DNA from: a virus
Virus record (IMG/VR): IMGVR_UViG_3300000117_000331
Span: 1 to 20,662 of that record
DNA: 20,662 nt
Direction: 5' to 3' (one strand)
Shown in pieces: positions 7,446 through 13,236 of this stretch. How positions within the stretch are numbered: the first letter of the stretch is position 1; every line of letters begins with the position of its first letter. Both the position numbers and the translations under genes were made by a program. The notes under the pieces were generated by a model that was not told where the DNA came from, did not search any database, and saw only the letters and a list, made by a program, of their open reading frames with translations.

Positions 7446-8498
7446 TTAGATAAGGTTAGCTAACTTTTTAAACCTGTCTCTCAACTCTGAACCTTCAGTT
7501 ATTACTTCTTTTTCAGATTTTGTTGAGGCAACTGGCTTTGAAGCGCTACCCTTAGATTCATTAATTTCATTTTTTCTAGCACTACCAAAAGATTCACCAA
7601 GTGTAGAATACACTAACTTGACTTCTCTTAGGTTACTAGCTCTATCGAATTGCTCAACGACTTTCATTTTCTGATCGTTATTCAAACCATACTTTCTGAA
7701 TAGTTTGTTTGTGAACAGAAGTTTAGCATTTAGCAAGTTGACTTCGTTTAGCTTTCCACGCAACTCTTCAATTACAGAACGATGTTCAGCAAGATTTGAT
7801 TTTAGTTCGGAAACTTCATCCATTTCTTTTTCTTCATCTTCTTCTTCTGAAAGAGCCTTAAGAACTTCATCTAAATCAATGTCATCATCTTCATCCATGT
7901 CTTCTTTTTCGTCTTCTTCTTTAAGCTTAGCTTTTCCGTCATTTCCAACATTAGATGAGTCATTAGCTTTCGCATTGACTTTGTTATCAGATTTACCAAT
8001 GTCTGAAGAAACATCATTTTCATCAAGTTCTTCTTCATCTTCTTCATTGATTTCACTTTCTAGTTCTTTAATTACAGCTTCTAAGTCAAGGTCTTCGTCT
8101 TCGTCTTCTTCCATCTTTTCATCGTCCATTTCTTCTTCGACTTCGTCCTCTTCTTCCTCAGAAACTACAGGAGCGTACTTTACACCATCGATTTCAATGA
8201 TACCTTCTTCGACATCTTCGTCATCTTCATCATTGACTTCATCTTCATCGCCACGTTCTTCCAATTCGTCTCCGTCACGAGCCATTTTAGCTCTTTCTTC
8301 AACTTCATCTTCTTCCGCTTCATCAGATTCAGCTTCATCAACTTTATCTTCGTCATCCATTTCCATTTGGATTTTTTTAGACAACATAGATTGGATTTTT
8401 GGTGTGAAAGCCTCTTCTAAAGCCATCTTTGCATTTTCTAAAGCAGTCTCTCTAACCGCTTTAGCGTCAGCAATCGCTTCTTTTAAGAGATTATCCAT
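7446..8498 (-). CDS. 22: Prohead core scaffold protein (gp22-like)
   Basis: This is an extremely acidic protein (350 residues from the preferred start), with long Glu/Asp runs between about residues 45 and 230 and helical ends, immediately before the capsid gene as in T4. T4-type gp22 forms the prohead core and is degraded by gp21. The N-terminus MDNLLKEAIADAKA contains L-K-E (5-7), and the C-terminus contains VITEGSELRDRFKKLANLI with an I-T-E site, both fitting gp21 cleavage. I chose the ATG at 8498 because GGAG lies seven bases upstream (GGAGAATAAAATG); an in-frame ATG at 8510 has no ribosome-binding site. Codons for acidic residues make long Ser-rich open frames on the opposite strand, which are shadows. 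It may be longer in family terms because of the acidic tracts. Confidence 0.85.
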   Translation of the reverse strand: MDNLLKEAIADAKAVRETALENAKMALEEAFTPKIQSMLSKKIQMEMDDEDKVDEAESDEAEEDEVEERAKMARDGDELEERGDEDEVNDEDDEDVEEGIIEIDGVKYAPVVSEEEEDEVEEEMDDEKMEEDEDEDLDLEAVIKELESEINEEDEEELDENDVSSDIGKSDNKVNAKANDSSNVGNDGKAKLKEEDEKEDMDEDDDIDLDEVLKALSEEEDEEKEMDEVSELKSNLAEHRSVIEELRGKLNEVNLLNAKLLFTNKLFRKYGLNNDQKMKVVEQFDRASNLREVKLVYSTLGESFGSARKNEINESKGSASKPVASTKSEKEVITEGSELRDRFKKLANLI

Positions 8499-8563
8499 TT
8501 TATTCTCCATTTTAGGATATTATATAGTTATTGGGAACTATAATAGAATTATTATATTTTGAT

Positions 8564-8588
8564 ACACCGTATATGATAGGAACGGTGT
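8564..8588 (-). promoter_or_regulatory. Hairpin in the scaffold-gene leader
   Basis: A perfect 7-bp inverted repeat (ACACCGT at 8564-8570, ACGGTGT at 8582-8588) encloses an 11-base loop in the 121-bp gap between bS21 and the scaffold gene. It lacks a following U-run on the minus strand, so it is not a standard terminator. A second AT-only inverted repeat (ATAATA-GAAT-TATTAT) lies at about 8539-8554. Possible roles are transcript processing, stability or translational control; none can be shown here. Confidence 0.45.
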
Positions 8589-8604
8589 GTTTAGTTTAGA
8601 TATA

Positions 8605-8612
8605 TATAAATA
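8605..8612 (+). promoter_or_regulatory. TATAAATA element between bS21 and scaffold genes
   Basis: TATAAATA on the plus strand (TATTTATA on the gene strand), eight bases past the bS21 stop codon and over 100 bases before the scaffold start. It has the same orientation as the other gap elements. Confidence 0.35.
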
Positions 8613-8619
8613 TAAGTAT

Positions 8620-8847
8620 TTAGAATTTTCGTCCTCTATTTCTACTGTCTTCTTCTGATAATTTCACTTTTTTCCAATAATTACGAGCTTTTGCTTTGTT
8701 TTTCGTCTCTTTTCTAGCAGCAGAGGGTTTTTTATAAAATTCTCTTTCCCTCAACTCATAAAGGATACCTGCATCTTTTACTTTTCTTTTGAATATACTG
8801 AGAGCTTTCTCGATATTATTATTCTTTACTACAACTTTTATTGACAT
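8620..8847 (-). CDS. rpsU: Phage-encoded ribosomal protein bS21
   Basis: This 75-residue basic protein has the full bS21 pattern: IEKALSIFKRKVKDAGILYEL (12-32) followed by REREFYKKPSAARK (33-46) and a lysine/arginine-rich tail. It aligns without gaps, from memory, with E. coli bS21 (71 residues), including the REFY-KP-RK block. bS21 sits on the small ribosomal subunit next to the anti-Shine-Dalgarno end of 16S rRNA and assists initiation. Phage copies are known from marine phages and could replace or supplement host bS21 to favour phage messages. The gene lies among prohead genes, nine bases after the preceding gene, with AGAGG upstream of the ATG, so it should be expressed late with virion proteins. 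The C-terminal RNRGRKF is atypical but basic. Confidence 0.93.
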   Translation of the reverse strand: MSIKVVVKNNNIEKALSIFKRKVKDAGILYELREREFYKKPSAARKETKNKAKARNYWKKVKLSEEDSRNRGRKF

Positions 8848-8856
8848 ATTTACCTC

Positions 8857-9489
8857 TTAGTCTTTTTCGTTTTTTGCCTTATAATTTCTATCTACATAAT
8901 TGAAGAAGTCTTTTTTATCATCATCACTCATATCTTCAACACTAGATACATTAAATTTTTTCATAGCTTTTTTGAAGAATGCTTTATAATCGTCTTCTTC
9001 TCTGAACATCATTTTATCAGCTTCTGACTGTACATCTCTATCTTCGTCATCGTGTCCCGTAACATGCCCTTCACCGATAGAATAATATCTACCTAAGATG
9101 TTACCCATATCTTCATATAGTCCACTCATTCTTTCTTGTAAAGAATTAGCTTCACCAGCTACTTTACCAAATTGTTTAGATAGATTTGTAAGTTCTTTCA
9201 TATTACGACTAACTGTAATCTTATCGAACATATCACCTGCTTCAGATAGAGTATGTTGAGCAGCACCTTCTGCTATAGAAGAAAGGTTTTCAGCAACCTC
9301 TTTTAGATTACCTTTACCATATATAGATTCACCAATAGAATTAAAAGCATTGATTTTAGATACCAACTCCTTTACATCAACTTTTGGTTCTTCTTTTTCT
9401 TCTTCTTCTTTTACCCAAGGATTTCTAGAAATCATTCCACCTTGTGTACTTACTTCGTTTAATAAATCTTTTAATTTTATGTTAGCCAT
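8857..9489 (-). CDS. Prohead-region protein with possible protease-cleaved leader
   Basis: No named family is assigned. This 210-residue protein starts MANIKLKDLLNEV, with L-N-E at residues 10-12 fitting gp21-type cleavage, and this leader resembles LLKDLLTE of the 300-residue orphan. A Glu/Lys-rich linker (about 27-36) leads to a long helical domain (about 38-140), including NAFNSIGESIYGKGNLKEV and a strong helix ending GLYEDMGNILGRYYSIGEGH. A second domain (about 160-205) contains YKAFFKKAMKKFNVSSVEDMSDDDKKDFFNYVD, a module I remember from other marine T4-like phage proteins. The gene has AAGGAG before its ATG and sits between the 238-residue protein and bS21. A role as a prohead core component, processed with gp22, is plausible but inferred. 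Confidence 0.8.
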   Translation of the reverse strand: MANIKLKDLLNEVSTQGGMISRNPWVKEEEEKEEPKVDVKELVSKINAFNSIGESIYGKGNLKEVAENLSSIAEGAAQHTLSEAGDMFDKITVSRNMKELTNLSKQFGKVAGEANSLQERMSGLYEDMGNILGRYYSIGEGHVTGHDDEDRDVQSEADKMMFREEDDYKAFFKKAMKKFNVSSVEDMSDDDKKDFFNYVDRNYKAKNEKD

Positions 9490-9502
9490 AGTTTTTCTCC
9501 TT

Positions 9503-9516
9503 AGATATAAATATCT
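9503..9516. promoter_or_regulatory. Palindromic AT element with TATAAATA core
   Basis: AGATAT and ATATCT form a perfect 6-bp inverted repeat around AA in the 28-bp gap upstream of the 210-residue gene. The plus strand contains TATAAATA at 9506-9513. It lies immediately before the ribosome-binding site (AAGGAG). It could be a protein-binding operator, a promoter element or an RNA hairpin or cleavage site. Confidence 0.4.
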
Positions 9517-9517
9517 A

Positions 9518-10234
9518 CTACCTTACAAATTTGAAAGCAATTGACTGCATTTTCATCAAACCTGAATCTGAAAATTTCTTCTTATTAGATGTGTTTAGAG
9601 CATCATATACTTTTATTATAGCACTTGCTGAATATCCATCTACTCTCATTTTTTTACCACTCTTTGGGTCTTTGATAACTTTATTTTGTTTCTTTTTTAC
9701 AATATCTCTAAGATTAGCAATTACACTAGGTTCTTTAGCTTCATTTATAGATTCATATACTCCCATCGACTTTTGAAAATTGATAACAAAATCTGTCCAA
9801 TGTTTTTTATAAATTTTCATTAGTTCCATAGCTTTTTGCCTGTCACCATTCCTACCTATATCTACTATAACTTTCTTTATATCTTTATCAAATTTTGCTA
9901 TATGAGCATTAGATACGCTTCGCTGTTCTTTACTTTCTTTCTTCAAACGACTTTTTTCAGCTCTGCCTCTATTTTTAGATTGTGCTTCGAATCCCACTAT
10001 CTTTCCCCCTTTATGCGATGCGTCTTTTCCATCACCATTTCCATAAGTACCTTTCTTTCGATTATACTTATTTAGTTCTGCTCTATACTTTTTAGCTTTT
10101 TTAGAAGATTGAAATTTTTTATATTCATCTTTATAATCTCTATCTTCTTTTTTATATTTCTTTTCCCACTTTTTAGCCATCTCTGGCTTATTAGCGTGCA
10201 TCCATCTTCTCTGCTTTTCAGATTTGAATGGCAT
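9518..10234 (-). CDS. Highly basic modular phage protein of the prohead cluster
   Basis: This 238-residue protein joins three modules. The N-terminus MPFKSEKQRRWMHANKPEMAKKW (1-23) is a short motif I remember from many phage proteins. A very basic central part follows, with YNRKKGTYGNGDGKDASHKGGK (about 57-78) and KNRGRAEKSRLKKESK. After SINEAKEP (about 163-170), which contains an I-N-E site fitting gp21-type cleavage, comes a C-terminal domain: VIANLRDIVKKKQNKVI, a basic loop, and YSASAIIKVYDALNTSNKKKF ending in a helix. The positive charge suggests DNA binding, perhaps as a packaged protein, but this is inference. It starts directly after the protease stop, with GAGAGG upstream. Confidence 0.8.
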   Translation of the reverse strand: MPFKSEKQRRWMHANKPEMAKKWEKKYKKEDRDYKDEYKKFQSSKKAKKYRAELNKYNRKKGTYGNGDGKDASHKGGKIVGFEAQSKNRGRAEKSRLKKESKEQRSVSNAHIAKFDKDIKKVIVDIGRNGDRQKAMELMKIYKKHWTDFVINFQKSMGVYESINEAKEPSVIANLRDIVKKKQNKVIKDPKSGKKMRVDGYSASAIIKVYDALNTSNKKKFSDSGLMKMQSIAFKFVR

Positions 10235-10837
10235 TTATCCTCTCAATATATCATTGATTACTGATTCAACTTTACCATACTTACCATCACGAACAGGAGA
10301 ATTATTATCAACACTCTCATTCATAGGATGAAGAAATGCACCATGCGTAGATGGATTAGAAACAAAGTCAAAAGCAATCAATTCAAAATCGTCACCGACT
10401 TCTTGAGCACCATTTTCATTTACTGGTGAAACAGAACCCATACCACGAGAAGAGATACCCAACTTTATTCCGTTTTTGAATAACTCTCTCAAAATGTTAC
10501 CACTTGGTGTTGTAAGTATTTCTACTGTACCTACTAAATCGTCACCATTGAAAGCCATCTCTGTAATATTGTGAGATACATTCTGTAAGTTCACAACAGA
10601 TGATTCAGGATGGTCTAACTCACCCATAGCTCTTTTTTGTTTTACGAAGCCTTCGGAATACTTTTTTGCCTCCCGCATTAGAATTTCTTTTGGATACACT
10701 CTACCATTTTGGTTTTTGGTATCTGCTCTCTGTAAGATACCTTTGACAACTAACTTTCCGTTGTTCTCTTTCATAGCCTCATTGATTTGTTCGGCTCCTA
10801 TTTCGAATGGTAGATAATCTACTATTAATTTTTTCAT
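10235..10837 (-). CDS. 21: Prohead maturation protease (gp21)
   Basis: This 200-residue serine protease of the T4 gp21/herpesvirus-type assembly protease fold cleaves the scaffold, capsid protein and internal proteins after (L/I)-x-E. Visible motifs are GRVYPKE (45-51), GELDHPESS with the probable catalytic H76, KLGISSRGMGS with the probable nucleophile S129 or S130, and FELIAFDFVSNPST with D157. The N-terminus has its own I-N-E site (18-20), consistent with self-processing. Length matches T4 gp21 (212 residues). The start overlaps the previous stop in ATGA, with TAGGAG upstream. Position between portal and scaffold matches T4 order. Confidence 0.93.
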   Translation of the reverse strand: MKKLIVDYLPFEIGAEQINEAMKENNGKLVVKGILQRADTKNQNGRVYPKEILMREAKKYSEGFVKQKRAMGELDHPESSVVNLQNVSHNITEMAFNGDDLVGTVEILTTPSGNILRELFKNGIKLGISSRGMGSVSPVNENGAQEVGDDFELIAFDFVSNPSTHGAFLHPMNESVDNNSPVRDGKYGKVESVINDILRG

Positions 10838-11730
10838 TTTAGACTCCTAAATGTTCTATCATAAATTTCTTTAAATTTTTTGGGATTAGTTTCTGACTCT
10901 CCCTCTTTTAGAAATGATAAGTCCATATTATGTTTTTTCATTGTAGCAATTGCTTGTTGTTTACTATATTTAAATCTTTTCATTAGAAAGTTCATCAACT
11001 CTTTACCATCTATGGATTTAGTACCAGCTTCTTTTACTGTTTCATTTTTCTTATCTTTCTCTAATGCTTCTTTAGCATAAGAACCTAAGTCTAATAATGT
11101 ATCATCACCTTCACCATCCATAGCATTTTTCATCTTTCTGTCATTCATAAAGACTTCTAAAGCATTCATCATTTCATCTCTACTATCAAAATACATAGCC
11201 TGTCCACCTGAGCCAATTCCAATTTGATACTCAACACCCGTTTGATCTTCTGATGGATTAGCAGAGACGACTAATTCGTTTTCAGGATCATCATCTCCTC
11301 TTGTAACTGAATGTACCATACCACCATCCATTTCTGATTCGGATGTTGATAAATTGTATGATTGGTAGATACCTTTTCTTTTTGGATTGAACCAATTATC
11401 TAGTTTATCAGCAATTACTTTATTTTCGTTATCAGCTTTTTCATCTGCTTGAAGATCATCGCCGTCATCTCCGTCATCTCCGTCACTATCTCTGTCGAAA
11501 TCACCACCACCTAATTTTTTGCCAGATGGTTTTTCTTTTTCTTTTTCACTATCATCTTCACCATCGTCCTGCATCTTATCCCAAGCAATCTTTGCTGGAT
11601 GGTCTTTTTCCAGTGTTTTAGCTGAACCAGCTTTCATTTCACCTGACTCACCATCTTTCTTTTTATACTTGATGATTTTTTCGTCATCAACTTCATTTAT
11701 ACTTTTTGCAATTTCAAATAGTGAAATCAT
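10834..11730 (-). CDS. Acidic prohead-cluster protein with Gly-Asp-Asp repeats
   Basis: Family unnamed. This 298-residue protein begins MISLFEIAKSINEVDDE; I-N-E at 11-13 fits gp21-type cleavage. Residues about 15-52 (IIKYKKKDGESGEMKAGSAKTLEKDHPAKIAW) form a short module I remember from other phage proteins, with a beta hairpin and a helix. A low-complexity acidic region (about 53-105) includes tandem GDD repeats. A second folded part (about 105-230) contains DNWFNPKRKGIYQSYNL and an antiparallel-strand pattern around GVEYQIGIGSGGQAMYFDS. The C-terminus (about 235-298) looks helical, with MNFLMKRFKYSKQQAIATMKKHNMD. It lies directly before gp21 and overlaps both neighbours by ATGA. It could be a prohead core or packaged protein; no enzymatic motif was seen. 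Confidence 0.8.
   Translation of the reverse strand: MISLFEIAKSINEVDDEKIIKYKKKDGESGEMKAGSAKTLEKDHPAKIAWDKMQDDGEDDSEKEKEKPSGKKLGGGDFDRDSDGDDGDDGDDLQADEKADNENKVIADKLDNWFNPKRKGIYQSYNLSTSESEMDGGMVHSVTRGDDDPENELVVSANPSEDQTGVEYQIGIGSGGQAMYFDSRDEMMNALEVFMNDRKMKNAMDGEGDDTLLDLGSYAKEALEKDKKNETVKEAGTKSIDGKELMNFLMKRFKYSKQQAIATMKKHNMDLSFLKEGESETNPKKFKEIYDRTFRSLK
11462..11485. repeat. 9-bp tandem repeat encoding Gly-Asp-Asp
   Basis: About 2.7 copies of CCGTCATCT in tandem on the plus strand, encoding the GDDGDDGDD run of the acidic prohead-cluster protein. The 9-bp unit keeps the frame and could change in copy number by slippage. Confidence 0.8.
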
Positions 11731-11915
11731 TTATCTTTCTCCATCATAATTTCGTGTTTGAGACTTTCTAAATGTTCTATCCATTGTCCAAGTCTCCTTA
11801 ACATATAATTTTTGTCTACATCCTTCTTTTGTATCTCAACCTGCCATCTTTTTAGCAAAGTCGAAATACTAAAAAGAGTATCCATATAGGATTTCTTTTT
11901 GTCCTCGAAGGCCAT
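11727..11915 (-). CDS. Small helical protein of the prohead cluster
   Basis: This 62-residue protein has no recognised family. It is predicted to be almost entirely helical, with heptad-like spacing (FSISTLLKRW, YMLRRLGQWIEHLESLKHEI), and could form a coiled coil or helical hairpin. It starts 11 bases after the previous stop with no clear ribosome-binding site and ends in an ATGA overlap with the next gene, which supports translational coupling. It occupies the position of the small T4 head genes 67 and 68 between portal and protease, but there is no sequence evidence for equivalence. Confidence 0.6.
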   Translation of the reverse strand: MAFEDKKKSYMDTLFSISTLLKRWQVEIQKKDVDKNYMLRRLGQWIEHLESLKHEIMMEKDK

Positions 11916-11926
11916 ATCAGAGACAA

Positions 11927-12346
11927 TTACTGTAATTGTCCTACTTTGTTTGCTAGTTTTACTAACCTCTCACTTATTTTATGTAAAGCCTTATGTGTAT
12001 TTTTCCAATATGAACCTGAGTTTACATTCATCTCTTTCTTCAATCGTACATTCATATCAATGAGTTTACTCAGTTCTGTTAGGGAATTCCTAACTTCTCT
12101 CATTGAACGACCAATCTTTTGCTTTGGTGTGAGGGTTTCATCATTCCTATAGTTATGATATTTACCCTCATTTACTTTTTTGTATCCAGCAACTTCTGGA
12201 TCTTCATGACCTTTTTTCTTTTTACTGAATGCATATGGCGTTTGATAGCCAGGCACATTAGCACTTGTAGAAGCTTCTTCTAATGAACTAACCTCATCGA
12301 TTAGCATTTCTTGAACTCGCGCTCTTAGTTTATTTTCCAGTGACAT
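11927..12346 (-). CDS. Conserved prohead-cluster protein, function unknown
   Basis: This 139-residue protein starts MSLENKLRARVQEMLIDEVSSLEEAS. Two (L/I)-x-E sites (I-D-E at 16-18, L-E-E at 22-24) lie in the N-terminal helix and could release residues 19 or 25 onwards. Next come ANVPGYQTPYAFSKKKK (about 29-45) and a basic helical domain: LTPKQKIGRSMREVRNSLTELSKLI (about 82-106), then WKNTHKALHKISERLVKLANKVGQL (about 113-138). I remember similar proteins near the portal in marine T4-like phages. The first 17 bp overlap the 3' end of the upstream gene; AAAGGAG precedes the ATG. A head-core role is inferred from location only. Confidence 0.8.
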   Translation of the reverse strand: MSLENKLRARVQEMLIDEVSSLEEASTSANVPGYQTPYAFSKKKKGHEDPEVAGYKKVNEGKYHNYRNDETLTPKQKIGRSMREVRNSLTELSKLIDMNVRLKKEMNVNSGSYWKNTHKALHKISERLVKLANKVGQLQ

Positions 12347-13190
12347 CCTTCAACTCCTTTAATAATTGATAGTACCTCATAAGAGTAATAACTTGATTAT
12401 CCTCTACAATCCTACCCTTTAGTAGCTTATCAGATTGTTTGATAGCCTCTTTCAATTTTATGGATGTAACTTCATCATCTATATTAGGTAAAAACGATTG
12501 GAGCTGTTTTTTGACTTTTATAGATTCTTTTTCTACAAATTCTTTTAGTTGGTTTGTATTTGAGATATTATTGATATATTTTCTCAACAGACCTTTTTGT
12601 TGTTCACTAAGTGTTTTGTATTTTTTATTAAATTTTTCAACTAATACTTGATATGTAAGTAGTCTCAAATCTTTTTCTGATTTTTTATAAGTTTCTAAAG
12701 TTTTTGATTCAGTCTTTAGATGTTTTCTCTTCTTTTTTGTAATTGATTCTATTATAGTAAACTTAGAATTAGTTTCAGTAGAAGGATCAGTAGTGGTTAG
12801 AGACTCAAATAATTTATAAATAGAAGCATATACTTTATAGTTAGGGATTCTAGCCATAAAGAATTGGTCTACACTATATGAGTTCTTTATTTCACTAACT
12901 AAGTTATATTTTTCACGACGAAGCTGGGAACGATTTATCTTATTGTATGTCTTTAATACAGCATCAATCAAATGATTAGCCTTATTTTCAGATTTATAGT
13001 TCTCAGTAGTTAATACTTTGTACAATTCATACTCCTTTCCTAACTGTGTGTTAGGTGAGAAGTACTTCTTCAATAGTCCAACAGCCAAACCATCTTTATT
13101 TTCGATAATATCTGCTGTTATTTGTCTGGTTATTAACTCAAAAAGGATACCTGTGTTCCTTACCTTTGAGTGTTTTATTTTATTACTCAT
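12330..13190 (-). CDS. Conserved protein downstream of the portal, function unknown
   Basis: This 286-residue lysine-rich, helical protein has no assigned family. Residues about 5-20 (IKHSKVRNTGILFELITRQ) are distinctive and resemble the KVKDAGILYEL core of bS21 encoded 4 kb away, though this may be convergence. The first 120 residues are the best-ordered part (FSPNTQLGKEYELYKVLTTENYKSENKANHLIDAVLKTYNKI). The C-terminal half is helical with many Lys and Glu residues (about 165-286) and could be a coiled coil. It follows the portal gene after a 46-bp gap with an AT palindrome; the ATG has GGAG upstream. T4 genes 67 and 68 occupy this region, but no similarity is claimed. Confidence 0.8.
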   Translation of the reverse strand: MSNKIKHSKVRNTGILFELITRQITADIIENKDGLAVGLLKKYFSPNTQLGKEYELYKVLTTENYKSENKANHLIDAVLKTYNKINRSQLRREKYNLVSEIKNSYSVDQFFMARIPNYKVYASIYKLFESLTTTDPSTETNSKFTIIESITKKKRKHLKTESKTLETYKKSEKDLRLLTYQVLVEKFNKKYKTLSEQQKGLLRKYINNISNTNQLKEFVEKESIKVKKQLQSFLPNIDDEVTSIKLKEAIKQSDKLLKGRIVEDNQVITLMRYYQLLKELKDVTGK

Positions 13191-13215
13191 TGACGAACTC
13201 CAATCGTTTATTTCT

Positions 13216-13233
13216 CTTATATAAATATATAAG
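13216..13233. promoter_or_regulatory. Perfect AT palindrome after the portal gene
   Basis: CTTATATA and TATATAAG form a perfect 8-bp inverted repeat around AA, ending three bases before the portal stop codon on the other side. The plus strand contains TATAAATA at 13220-13227. It is the longest palindrome among the gap elements. It could be an operator, a promoter or a transcript-processing hairpin. Confidence 0.45.
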
Positions 13234-13236
13234 AAG

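Noticed and set aside
7705-8562. A 285-residue serine-rich open frame on the plus strand
   Set aside because: It is the antisense shadow of the acidic scaffold gene: Glu and Asp codons read backwards as Ser and Phe-type codons. There is no ribosome-binding site, and gp22 on the other strand has clear signals.
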